From the NCBI GenBank assembly GCA_014607495.2, contig CP053150.1, positions 13,102,495 to 13,166,494 on the forward strand: a stretch of 64,000 bases of DNA, given 5' to 3'. This document shows positions 55,001-64,000 of this stretch, piece by piece. A program made the position numbers and the translations under genes. This DNA comes from Carposina sasakii. Lineage: Eukaryota; Arthropoda; Insecta; Lepidoptera; Carposinidae. Each line of letters begins with the position of its first letter. The stretch's first letter is position 1. The notes below the pieces were generated by a model that did no database searches, was not told where the DNA came from, and worked only from the letters and a program-made list of their open reading frames with translations.

Positions 55001-57290
55001 TTCACAGATATACGATCCATTAGGTTTTCTTAGCCCTGTTATCATTAAAGCAAAGGTGCTATTACAAAAGCTATGGTTGTATAAGTTAGAATGGGATGAC
55101 GAAGTACCACTGGACATTAAATATAAGTGGGAAAAGTTTGTCATATCATTATCCGCATTACATGATATTTATATACCTCGCCATATGATTTGTATTAATC
55201 CTATTCATACAGAATTGCATATATTTACAGACGCCAGTGAACTCGCGTACGGTGCGTGTGCATACGCCCTAAGCATTAACGAGGCTGGTGACGTAACGGT
55301 CAAACTTGTTTGCTCTAAGAGCCGCGTAGCTCCACTCAAACCGGTTAGCATACCGCGTTTGGAATTGTGTGGTGCGCTACTAGGTGCTATATTATCAGAT
55401 AGAATAATTAAATCGCTTAATTTAAAGTTTGACAAAATTGTTTATTGGACTGACTCAACTATTGTATTGGGGTGGTTGAGAATGTCACCTAATCAACTTA
55501 AAACGTTTGTGCAAAATCGTGTGGTACAAATAAGTGAATTATCTCAAGGAAAATGGTTACATGTGAGTGGCAAAGACAATCCAGCTGATTTAGTTTCTCG
55601 AGGTACTTGTTTAGACGAATTGATGAACAACAATATGTGGTGGCACGGACCGTCCTTTTTACTCGAAAGGGAAACCAATATTCAAATTATGGATTTGGAT
55701 TGTCTTCACACCAATTTACCTGAAGTAAGAACAAACCACATAAACGTCATGTCTTGCTACAATAGTTCTTGTGTTAAATTTGATTTTAAGGTGTTTTCTT
55801 CATTTTGCAAATTGCAACGCGCATACGCATTTGTTTTGAGGTTCATTAATAACCTTAAATTAAAGAATAAACTTAATCGTTTCACAGGACCATTGTCACT
55901 TAAGGAGATGAATAATTCTTTGTATACTATTATTAAATTAATTCAATTAGAATCATTTCCAAATGAATATAACGCCTTAATAAATAAATTGCCAATTAAA
56001 TCAACTCGTAATGTATTAGGTTTAAACTTGTTTTTAGATGACAAAGGGATTATCCGAGTGGGAGGTCGATTGTCTAATTCCCTTGAATTCTCATATAATA
56101 AAATGCATCCCATATTATTGTGTAGTAAGCATTATGTTACTCATCTTATTTTCGTTCAAGGCCACTTAAGGTTGTTGCACGCTGGGCCTCAACAGCTGTT
56201 AGCACACATGAGAGAGACCTGGTGGGCCTTAGGGGGGAGAAATTTAGCTAGAAAGGTTGTGCAACAATGTCAAAGATGCACTCGCATGAAAGGTCAAACC
56301 GTGCAACCGATAATGGGAAACTTACCACAGGAACGAATAACCGTTGATTTTCCTTTCATGAATTGTGGAGTAGATTATGCTGGACCACTTTATATATTAA
56401 ACAAGAAGGGAAGGGGCTCTAGACTTGAGAAATGTTATTTGTGTCTGTTTGTTTGTTTTGCTACGAAAGCCTTGCACTTGGAACTTGTCACTAATTTAAC
56501 TACAGAATATTATATTTTAGCCTTAAAAAGATTTGTTTCCCGTAGGGGAAAACCATGTTGTATATTCTCTGACCATGGTAGGAATTTTGTAGGGGCAAAA
56601 AGGGAAATTACAGATTTCTTATCTAGGGAATCACAAACTATTATTGATTACGCTTCATCTAATGAAATTGAATTTAAATTTATACCACCCTACGCACCTC
56701 ATTTTGGCGGTTTATGGGAGGCAGGGGTGAAGTCCTGCAAGCACCACATTTTACGGGTTTTAGGCAATAGTCACTTAAATTATGAGGAGTTCAGTACAGT
56801 TTTGGCACAAATAGAAGCTGTCCTGAACTCCCGTCCTATGTACTGTCTGTCCTCAGATCCTTCAGATTATACCCCTCTCACACCTGCTCACTTCCTGATC
56901 GGCCGACCGCTGACCTCACCTGCAAGCGAAGATGTTACCAGTTCTCCTTTACATTCACTATCACGTTATAAAAGGATAGAACAGCTGAGGCAACATTTTT
57001 GGAAGCGATGGTCCGCTGAGTATATTGGAGAGCTACAAACCCGCACAAAATGGAAGGAGTCAAAAGGAGTGTTGGCACCTAATACTTTGGTGCTCATAAA
57101 AGAAGATAACCTCCCACCGCTGAAATGGCGAATGGGAAGAATTTTGTCTTTGTTTCCAGGAAAAGATGGCATACCTCGAGTGGCTTGTATAAAGACAGCT
57201 AATGGAGTTATTGAGAGGGCATTTTCAAAGATTTGCCCTTTGCCTACAAATGATGACGAGCCAACGACGAGATCTGGTCAAAGTTGTTGA
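52008..57290 (+). CDS. BEL/Pao Gag-Pol polyprotein
   Basis: 1760 residues in one frame. In order: Gag region with the DUF1759-type LPTFDGSYNAWLEFRD block near 145-160; zinc-knuckle cysteines (CVMCKGNHS...CANCFRKGHTANDC) at about 369-425; aspartic protease with LLDSGSQHSI near 493 (DUF1758-like); reverse transcriptase with NDMYVDDYISG near 895; RNase H with IFTDASELAYGAC and later YWTDST; integrase zinc-binding HHCC at about 1373-1425; integrase core with Asp in VDYAGP (about 1454), Asp in FSDHGRNFVGA (about 1520) and Glu in GLWEAGVK (about 1569); and a C-terminal DUF5641-like tail. No stops or shifts, so the element may be active. The start codon context is AAAATGAG. Confidence 0.95.
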   Translation: MSLGSETLSKSPIKSPLPVMQNVNDKLLQDLNKKRGTIKGRLTLFSKFVNSIIDEPLDDRQLTELKLRSDIAKSLMQDFNHIQSSIEEMCSERELSQQLDNRESFENSYYAVFTDVNRLLQSVNNSDSAISDKSKCNANPLVKLPTIALPTFDGSYNAWLEFRDTYLSLIHKSTLLDDIQKFHYLRSALTGNASQVIKSLEFSAENYTIAWDLLNHRYNNTGLLVHNHVKALFSLQSMTKESPHIIRKLVDTVLKNLRALKTLGEPTKKWDTLIIFIIVSKLDLATEKEWEQHKSILGTENSSKLSNLIEFLTEKANMLEKVQANHTVYPVSRSSSDNKLKTQKVNSFASINDNSAKNSNNKKTHYTRCCVMCKGNHSLYACSQFLKLPLNERLNIVNENALCANCFRKGHTANDCYFGPCRQCNLKHNSLLHGESSKDSDSSASLHMQTYLNTDRKGCSIANNDSLNSTLLSTAIIEVAGINNKYYRARALLDSGSQHSIISESLCKKLNLKPIQSTYHIVGVGQSVSHSAQLCTIKLRSLNYNYQTDIKCLVLPSITNMIPTYKINPNSLNIPKEICLADTNYYIPSKIDLLLGVDQFWDLIIEDKIRLCNGPYLQNTKLGWIVAGPIHFEHRRITPVQCNTTQTLDIGEQLRKFWEIEEVSCQNNNFYSDEERLCEKLFIDTTKRLVDGRFSVRIPFKDSIDELGDSYDIAKKQFISLERRLERDSQCKQMYNDFMKEYISLGHMTRIKHCPPINYFLPHHGVFREDSITTKLRVVYNASQLTSSGKSLNDLQMTGPPLQNDLFAILLRFRQYKYVACADIEKMFRQVLIQEDQRHLQMIIWRENPSEQLSLFQLNTVTYGTASAPYLSMRCIRQLGQDCTDADVSRTILNDMYVDDYISGNNSKSELIRICKSVIDVLKSGCFPLRKWVFNSSEIAKEFVQNDSKQSKHFTLIENQSNKTLGIGWLNNKDQFHFTSKINKISNSITKRMILSIVSQIYDPLGFLSPVIIKAKVLLQKLWLYKLEWDDEVPLDIKYKWEKFVISLSALHDIYIPRHMICINPIHTELHIFTDASELAYGACAYALSINEAGDVTVKLVCSKSRVAPLKPVSIPRLELCGALLGAILSDRIIKSLNLKFDKIVYWTDSTIVLGWLRMSPNQLKTFVQNRVVQISELSQGKWLHVSGKDNPADLVSRGTCLDELMNNNMWWHGPSFLLERETNIQIMDLDCLHTNLPEVRTNHINVMSCYNSSCVKFDFKVFSSFCKLQRAYAFVLRFINNLKLKNKLNRFTGPLSLKEMNNSLYTIIKLIQLESFPNEYNALINKLPIKSTRNVLGLNLFLDDKGIIRVGGRLSNSLEFSYNKMHPILLCSKHYVTHLIFVQGHLRLLHAGPQQLLAHMRETWWALGGRNLARKVVQQCQRCTRMKGQTVQPIMGNLPQERITVDFPFMNCGVDYAGPLYILNKKGRGSRLEKCYLCLFVCFATKALHLELVTNLTTEYYILALKRFVSRRGKPCCIFSDHGRNFVGAKREITDFLSRESQTIIDYASSNEIEFKFIPPYAPHFGGLWEAGVKSCKHHILRVLGNSHLNYEEFSTVLAQIEAVLNSRPMYCLSSDPSDYTPLTPAHFLIGRPLTSPASEDVTSSPLHSLSRYKRIEQLRQHFWKRWSAEYIGELQTRTKWKESKGVLAPNTLVLIKEDNLPPLKWRMGRILSLFPGKDGIPRVACIKTANGVIERAFSKICPLPTNDDEPTTRSGQSC

Positions 57291-57328
57291 GAGCTGCAAC
57301 TATCATTAGCTCTCAAGGCGGGCCGGCA

Positions 57329-57596
57329 TGTTCGCAACGCCACCTAGTGATACAGGACGACAAGGACGTATCAGCGCACACGCAGCACACACCCGACCAG
57401 TTTACATCAATGTGAAGGACGTTCGCTAGTTCCTAGGTGGTGGACTAGATGGAGCTGCACGGAACCTATATATACTCGACAACATTAAAATTTGATACAC
57501 ACTAAAATTGTATTCGCTTGATACGCATTTTAAAATATAACGTATATATTCAAGAAAATCTCGCTTTATTTAAGTCCTGAATATACTACGAAAACA
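57329..57596 (+). repeat. BEL/Pao 3' LTR
   Basis: 268 bp, read by eye as identical to the 5' LTR. Confidence 0.95.
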
Positions 57597-57714
57597 ACAT
57601 CCAAATCAGAGAAAGCTATATTCTATGCTATATTCTTTTGTGTACGTGCAATAAAGAATAAGAAAGACCAGTTTAATCGAAAAAACTAATATTAGTACTC
57701 CGTCCGCGTTATTT

Positions 57715-58165
57715 ACTAGTGGACGCCTATACAGGGTGTTTATTTGTGGCCACCTTTAACCGTATTCTATACATGAAATAAAGTAAGTTTATGGCAAAAA
57801 AAAATCTGGGAAAAAAAAAAAAAATTTTTGAAAAAATTTTTTAAATTCCGCGTGGAGTGTCTACAGAAAAAACAAAATGTCGAAATTATCCGGGATAAAG
57901 ACATTTTCCCGGGATGAAAAGTAGCCTATATGTTAAGTGGGACCTGTCACAATATATTCCCAATAAACTGCATCGAAATCGGTTCAGCCGTTTCTGAGAT
58001 TATCAGATAAACAGACAAACCCACAAACAGACAAAAATTCCAAAAATCATCGTTTTGGGTTCTATTGCGTTGATAAAGGTCTCCTATAATATTTTTTCTC
58101 ATATATCTTCCATGTACAGACAGCGATCCGTTTCCTTTTTTATTATATGTATGTATAGATAATTA
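57715..58165 (+). repeat. CTAGTGGACGCC repeat with inserted MITE A
   Basis: The repeat starts at 57715 and is interrupted after GGACGCC by a shortened family A MITE (57729-57845: ACAGGGTGTTTATTTGTGGC ... TTTTTTAAATTCC), then resumes with CGCGTGGAG. The right inverted end of the MITE is lost. Confidence 0.7.
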
Positions 58166-59404
58166 ACACGACGGATGGTACAATTAAAGTTGAATCTTAA
58201 ATGAACCCGTAATTGACTGTGAAATGCTTTGTGTAGTCTGCCTACCACATTAAAAACATGTTGCTGTGCCCAACAGGGTCATAAAGTTATCTGTAAATTA
58301 TTAATTTAATTAAGATCTTTAATTACATATGAATGCAATAAATAATTGAGTATTGAGTATATATGCCTTATTACCTACAAGGATTATATAATAAAATATT
58401 TCCTCATATTTCTCTCTCCGTTAGGTCATTAGCGCAGACTCGAGGGAGGCTGGTCTCAGCTAAGTGAGATGAATACTTTTTTGCTGGAATCAACTTCGTT
58501 CGGTATCCATGTTCCATCTTAGATAAAATTTTATCTTAGGTAATCATGTTTTCTTTATAGCAATGTATTTCTTAGATTACCATTTTACGAGCGGCTGCGT
58601 GTACTGAAGGGAATTACAGAAAAAGCCGTAATTTTCCGGCAACGAAATATTTTGGAAGCAAAAGCTTTGTTCTAATTTAGACTTGATGCTTACCTACATA
58701 TAGTTTTTTATATAACAAAGTAGGCTAGTATAAGTAAGGTAACAGGTACCTATTCTGTGTATGAATAGTCTATGTAGCTACCTATATAAGATTGGCATGA
58801 GTAGTGTGAGCAGTAAGTAAACCAACTCAAATAGCACCAGGTATAATAGCTCACCTCCCTCCCGATACTCGTATTGGTGCAATTACGTTAGTTTACTTAC
58901 TCTACATTTCTCAGGGGTGCGGTTAAGGTGACTTGCATATAGTGACGTAGTGCATTTGTCGATGGTATATAATGTGCACGTCGTATTATAAAACAGCTAC
59001 GCATTTTGAATAATATGAAAGAAAAAAAATATCTTCTTGCTCTTTGCTAATGGCTCCCGCGATACGTTTGCTTCACTCGCTCGGCTCGTGCTTTGTTATT
59101 TTAACAGTTCTAACATAACTTCTAATCTAACCTAATTAATTTAAGCCTCATTAAAGCAGACAAATTGCTAGAAGCCAAATTATCTCCCTCCAAAACCCAT
59201 GCTATGCAAAATGTCAAGCCGTTTTGTAATAGGTAAATGTGCTACACAATACCTATACCTTCGACATGTGTGAATAATAAGGGCGTGTTTATTTAGAACA
59301 TAGACAGATAATAAGTAGTATGGCGCCTCGCCTGCGGCCTTATTTGAAAATATTCATGTTTGTATACGATAAATACACAGTAATATATTATTTGTATATC
59401 TTCT
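58166..59404. other. Intergenic, nothing recognised
   Basis: AT-rich DNA; no frames or repeat families I can support. Confidence 0.4.
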
Positions 59405-59747
59405 ATACATATAATAAAAATGTAACGGATCGCTGTCTGTACATGGAAGATATATAAGAAAAAATATTATAGAATACCTTTATCAACGCAATAGTACCCA
59501 AAACAATTATTTTTGGAATTTTTGTCTGTTTGTCTGTTTGACGGTTTGTCTGTTTGTGCGTTTGTGCACGCTAATCTCAGAAACGGCTGAACCGATTTCG
59601 ATGCAGTTTTCAGGAATATATTGTGACAGGACCCACTTAACATATAGGCTACTCTTTATCCCGGGAAAATGTTTTTGTCCCGGATAATTTCGATATATAT
59701 ATATTTTTTCTATAGTCCACGCGGACGGAGTCGCGGGTGTCCACTAA
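59405..59747 (-). repeat. Interspersed repeat, CTAGTGGACGCC family
   Basis: Near full-length minus-strand copy with the ACAGACAAAC run and terminal GATCCGTTACATTTTTATTA. Confidence 0.75.
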
Positions 59748-59989
59748 TACAAAGTATATTCGAACGTTCTAACCCATGTATTGTTTATACGCTCCAGGTA
59801 GTTGCAGGTAGTTGCAGTCAGCGCGAAAGTGCAGTGAGTGGACTAGACGAGGTACCTATTAGATATGCATTGCTTAATGAAATTATTAATAAATTAAATA
59901 ACAGATCAAAACAATAGATTGCTATTAATAATATGTTGAAATTAAGGTTATCTCATAATTAAGTTTACCTAAATATCTACACGTACATA

Positions 59990-60070
59990 CAATCACGCCT
60001 TTATCCCTTACGGGGCAGGCAGAGCACCAAGGGCCGATAGGACCACATGGTGCCACTTTTGACCAATTTT
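59990..60070 (+). repeat. CCTTTATCCCTTACGGGG repeat fragment
   Basis: CACGCCTTTATCCCTTACGG followed by GGCAGGCAGAGCACC and a GTGCCACTTTT end, a widespread lepidopteran interspersed motif. Confidence 0.5.
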
Positions 60071-60283
60071 GATTTTATAATAGAAATAATATAAATTTTC
60101 ATTATTAGTATTACAAAATACTCGTATAAAATGCACGACAGTACTCCTAATCCTGAACGGAGATAGAGAGCACACTTGACCCGCAGCTGAGCGTGGCGTG
60201 GCCTGGGCAGTACTGTATCAAAGCATTCATTCTATTTGTACTGACATCATTACGGCTGACGTCATTAGGTCTACTTGTAGAAG

Positions 60284-60491
60284 CCGGCTCCCTTATTACC
60301 TAACTAGCAAAAGCAAAGCGATAGCGAAAATTGTACAAAAATCGCTGATTGCTTGTCAAATTATTACGTAAATATTAAATTACGTAAAATGAATTTCAAA
60401 GGAACTTTGACATTTCAAGGCGAATATTCTACAATTTTTGCTATCGCTTTGCTTCGGCTTTGCTATTGCTTTTACGTAATCAGGGGGCCGG
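60284..60491. mobile_element. MITE family E, longer copy
   Basis: 208 bp with ends CCGGCTCCCTTATTAC and GTAATCAGGGGGCCGG. Inner inverted repeat GCAAAGCGATAGCGAAAATT facing AATTTTTGCTATCGCTTTGC. Related to 13391-13497. Confidence 0.7.
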
Positions 60492-60795
60492 AATATCTAG
60501 GACTGTATTTACTAGGTTTAACATATGTTTTAAAAAAACGGTGTATAAGTGAGGTCGACTAATATCTTAGGAGCTAAAGTCAACCTCACCTGCCCGTGGT
60601 GCACCCTGCTATTTAACGGACGAGGCTCTGACGCTAATAGTTTATAATACCTATTTAGAATGACTCGGAAACATTTCCTCACCGCCTATCACGTGGGGCT
60701 TAATAGGCTAACTGGTGAAAAGCGGGTGTGTAATTTGCACACTTTTGCCCCTCCTTTTTGGGGGATAATGGGCGTGATTATATGTATGTATGTAT

Positions 60796-61066
60796 CATCA
60801 TCATCATCAGCCTATTACAGTCCACTGCTGGACGTAGGCCTCCCCCAGGGCACGCCACAAGACTGCCATGGAGGGTATTTGCCCATAGTCACCAAGCTGG
60901 GCAGGCGGGTTGGTGACCGCAGTTTGTATTTTGAACTATGTTATCAACACGGAAGGCGCTGCTGCCCACCTTCCGGAAACCCTTAATCGCCTTGTACGAT
61001 ACCCACGGCCAGACATGGGGTGGTACAAATTCTACTCTGCCGGCACCACGCGGCCATGTATGTATA
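60796..61066 (+). repeat. CATCATCAGCC...CACTGCTGGAC repeat, full copy
   Basis: Longest copy in the window (CATCATCATCAGCCTATTAC, CCACTGCTGGACGTAGGCC, ... CTCTGCCGGCACCACGCGG). It resembles the non-coding end of a lepidopteran non-LTR element; class not assigned. Confidence 0.7.
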
Positions 61067-63552
61067 TGGATTTTCAAATAGACTAGAAATGTGTGCTGTG
61101 ACGTCTGGCTCTAACAATCCAACCGACACCGGGCGGGGCCCCCTAATTTCGTGACTAGTAACCGATCGCAATTTGGCGATAGTCACTTTCAAACATGACA
61201 TTATAATTCTACTTTTAGTTATCACGTCTAGCAACGGCAACGTTTAACTTGCACCAGTTGCAAGTTACAATATCATCCCGCCGGAGGTAGGTACGGAACG
61301 CAGCAATTAGAAACTTAACCTGCCATTCTCTGAGAGCAGCCCTTTGAGAGTCTAAATTTGTTGCTAGAATAGTAGTAGTTTTGCATATAATATTAGTTTC
61401 TATGTATTCAAATACCTAAGAGGTCTACATTTGAGTGTTTATTAACTGAAAGACTGACGGATTAACATACAGCCACCGATTTAAGAGAGGGTGTATTTTT
61501 TGTATGACTTAGGCATCCGATGATAAAAGGATTTTTCAACATTCCCACCTACCTATAATTTCTTCACCAAATTCTAAAGTTTCCGCGGAGGAAGTCGTGG
61601 GCGGCCGTTAGTAATAACTGTGTAATCTAAATCTCTTTGTTGGTGCTCTTTTCCTCGTCTCTATCTATTTACAAACGTTGGTAATATTATAATAAATTGT
61701 GCCTACGATTGACAAAACGAGTTGTTTTGTTCTCATTTATTATATACCCAGCAGTATTGTAAAGTCGGTACTCGACCTCGCGGCTCGGATTGGCCGGCAT
61801 CGAAGCCCTCGGAGCGAGAGGGCGACCTTCCGTGGAGCACCCTTCGCTCAACGACTGATACGACCAAGGCTGCCGAAATTTTGCATAACTTACAACACTG
61901 AGAAATATCGTAAGAATTTAGCAAATAGCAATCACTCGTGTTCAGAAAATAAATCGCATTTTATCGGATGTTCCTTCTATATATAAAGATCATCCTATGT
62001 AAAATTAGATTATCGTTGGACTAGTAAACTAAGAGTATTGTACTATTTGATTGTGTTACTATTTAATACTATATCACATACACACATTATTCGCTTTGAA
62101 ATTGTAAACTATTCCATATAAGATCTATATTTAACGTGGTACTTAATTAGTGCAATCTATATATTAGAAACATGGTAGACGTCTTATGTAAAGTAAACAA
62201 ATCAGGTTTAACTAAAGCTTTATTAATCAATAACGTCACTCATAGCAAGGTTTAGATTTGTTAATAACATTGTGTAATCAAAATACAGAGTAGTAATATA
62301 ATAGCTATTACATATTTGCATCAAGTTTCATAGGTTTAGAATAGAAAACCATAACCATAAATAAAACACGGGTACCATCTCATAGATTCCATTGATAGAA
62401 GTAGGTACCTTACCTCAAACGGCGCAAGCAGTTTTGTAGGACGTAGTACCTAATTTTAAGTTTTAGAATATTTAAAAAATAATAAATAAATAAATAATAA
62501 AAAAATTATGAGTAATTAAGAACTCATATTGAAATCCCAATAACGTTTTATATATGAAATAATATATTATTACTTTTAACTTAGCTATAAACTATACTCA
62601 ATAAATAAATCCATACTACGTAAGTGTAGGTATTATTCTATTCTGCCCAAAAGATGATATTTCCTTTGAGAAGTCTTTTAATTACCCTGCTTATCTAGTA
62701 TAATCAAAAGCCTCCTAGCCGTGATTGAAAAACCGTATTGGTAGGTACCGCATTCGGATATTTTATAAATATAAAATTGCAAGTAACATATCGATTCATA
62801 TTACCCCTCCCTCTACCAAATAGATATGAGCTGCCTGCGGCTGGAAGTCATGAGAAGCGCAAATGGAGTGTGAATAATACAGGAGATTGCGCTCTTGGAT
62901 TATTGTCACATGCGCAGGTGTGCGCGCGGCTTAATGTCGATTGCAATACAAACAAGGCTTAGGTTAAAATCATGTTAATACCTTCTCTCTTGTGTATTAC
63001 TTGCTTTAATATTTGACAACACTAGTTATCATGGTTTTTATAATATTGAATCTTCACATATACATATAGGGTGTAGGTGACAGCTAGGCAAATACTGAAA
63101 TGCTGAACAAGTACCATTGTGTTGAGTTATATGACAGTGTTATTACTCGCAGGAAATGTATGTTTGATTTGATTATCAGTAATCTTTGCTCTCCGCGAAA
63201 GTTGTTTCTTTTTACCTAGCTAGTTTCGTGTCAAAAGATAATCACTAATTTTAAAAAGACCTTATAATCGAAAGAAGAACTAAGGCAACATTTTATAACA
63301 TAACCTGTTTTTATAAACTCGGTATGAAGATATCCAAATACTCGAGCTTATTACAACACGCGTTCAAAATAACTTAAGTATTCCTTTGTGTTTATTTACA
63401 TTAAGTTACTTACAAGGAAAGGAGAAAAAATATACGATATTCTTTTGGTAAAAACAGTAATATAAAGAGAAAAAATGTTGTTTTACGTTTATGAGATAAG
63501 AGTTTGCTTCATCTATTGATAAAAAGTTAATATTAATGTATTTGCATGGTGG
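61067..63552. other. Intergenic, no gene recognised
   Basis: Contains a degenerate GCGGAGGAAGTCGTGGGCGG scrap at 61585 of the CTAGTGGACGCC family and a GGGTGTAGGTGACAGC MITE-like end at 63069. A frame at 61699-61986 has no recognised domain. Confidence 0.35.
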
Positions 63553-63560
63553 TATAAAAT
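63553..63560 (+). promoter_or_regulatory. Candidate TATA box
   Basis: GGTATAAAATAA with T at 63553; a start of transcription near 63585 would lead to the ATG at 63925. Signal-based only. Confidence 0.25.
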
Positions 63561-63924
63561 AATGGTGAGTACATCGTACGTTCTAAACACTTCATCAACC
63601 AACTGATCGATCAACGTTTTAAATTCATAAAACAAATGATGAATAGTGAAGTAAAAGTCCGTTCTGTCTCTATAAATAACTAAAGGAGTTCGCTCTCTAC
63701 TATCTAGATGCGAAAATATCCGTAAAGTTCTCTTTAGTTTAGTCTAGGTATAAACTGCAAGAAAACTTCGCAAGCCACATAACAGAAAGCCAAACAAAGG
63801 AAGGCAAACAGTCGAAGACAACTCCTTTGCCCGCACCTTTTCCTCTATTTAAATTTTCGCACGAGTTGCAAATGTAGAAACAAACTGCATTTGTAGCAAT
63901 TCTATAGGTATTTCCTAAACAAAG

Positions 63925-64000
63925 ATGGATGCTTACCCGGTCGAGAGAGCGATCAAATCGTCTAGAAATTTAACAGATAGGGGCTACGGCTACTACGGCT
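63925..64000 (+). CDS. Possible start of an unidentified gene (cut by window end)
   Basis: ATG in a good context (AAAGATGG) opens 25 codons, MDAYPVERAIKSSRNLTD then RGYGYYG, still open at the edge. Not recognised. A small upstream frame (63635) precedes it. Confidence 0.25.
   Translation, partial: MDAYPVERAIKSSRNLTDRGYGYYG

Larger units (their letters stand above)
51478..57596 (+). mobile_element. BEL/Pao LTR retrotransposon, full length
   Basis: 6119 bp bounded by the 5-bp duplication ACATC (51473-51477 and 57597-57601). The LTRs are 268 bp, TGTTCGC...AAAACA, and I find no difference between them. A TGG starting a primer-binding site follows the left LTR at 51747. A GGCGGGCCGGCA stretch precedes the right LTR at the polypurine-tract position. 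One uninterrupted polyprotein; no envelope frame. Everything points to a recent insertion, about 0.5 kb upstream of the candidate KCC promoter and in the opposite orientation. Confidence 0.95.

Noticed and set aside
52008..57290. Endogenous retrovirus with envelope
   Set aside because: No frame for an envelope protein lies between the integrase and the right LTR; domain order is that of a BEL/Pao retrotransposon.
63925..64000. Minus-strand donor-like CGG/GTAAGC at 63935 as an upstream KCC exon
   Set aside because: The frame that would feed it contains TAG stops a few codons upstream and no start codon.

Overview
This is eukaryotic DNA, almost certainly from a moth or butterfly. It is AT-rich and intron-rich, with spliced genes whose GT/AG junctions keep frame, and it is crowded with short interspersed repeats of a lepidopteran type (families opening CTAGTGGACGCC, repeats with CAGTCCACTGCTGGA, the CCGGCCAAGTGCGA family, palindromic elements ending ACAGGGTG/CACCCTGT). 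There are no operons, CRISPR arrays or bacterial features.

Left part (1-14 kb): two metabolic genes converge. Ornithine aminotransferase (+, exons 3194-8351, 5' end missing) ends 684 bp from the stop of a dimeric dihydrodiol dehydrogenase (-, 13986-9035). The latter can be assembled completely from five exons into 334 residues with its catalytic residues in place.

Middle (14-34 kb): a repeat-dominated stretch. It holds a hAT remnant with a perfect 8-bp target duplication, a hAT-type MITE in two inverted copies, tRNA-derived SINEs with target duplications, a four-unit tandem array (21.6-23.5 kb), and an intronless FASTK-domain (FASTKD) gene at 23659-25602 that needs three compensating single-base shifts. 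Its 3' end and flank are repeated downstream in copies decaying mainly by small deletions. A dead TPPP (p25-alpha) copy lies at 30.2-30.6 kb.

Right part (34-51 kb): a K-Cl cotransporter (KCC, SLC12A4-7 type) on the minus strand. Nineteen or so exons were placed; every junction keeps phase, giving 1038 or 1056 residues depending on one optional exon. A TATA/initiator pair and a three-codon first exon at 50.8-51.0 kb may be an internal promoter. One KCC intron is almost filled by an intact, antisense, intronless TPPP ORF (160 aa), and one coding exon's donor end is repeated three extra times as a minisatellite.

Far right (51-64 kb): a full-length BEL/Pao LTR retrotransposon (51478-57596) with identical LTRs, a 5-bp target duplication and one uninterrupted 1760-residue polyprotein, hence recent. 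Beyond it is repeat-rich intergenic DNA and, at the edge, a possible first exon of another gene.

Most of the window is ordinary housekeeping genes plus transposons. The points most worth a second look are the intronic TPPP retrogene, the FASTKD locus with its odd decay, the KCC donor-site minisatellite, optional exon and possible alternative promoter, and the young BEL/Pao copy about 0.5 kb upstream of that promoter.
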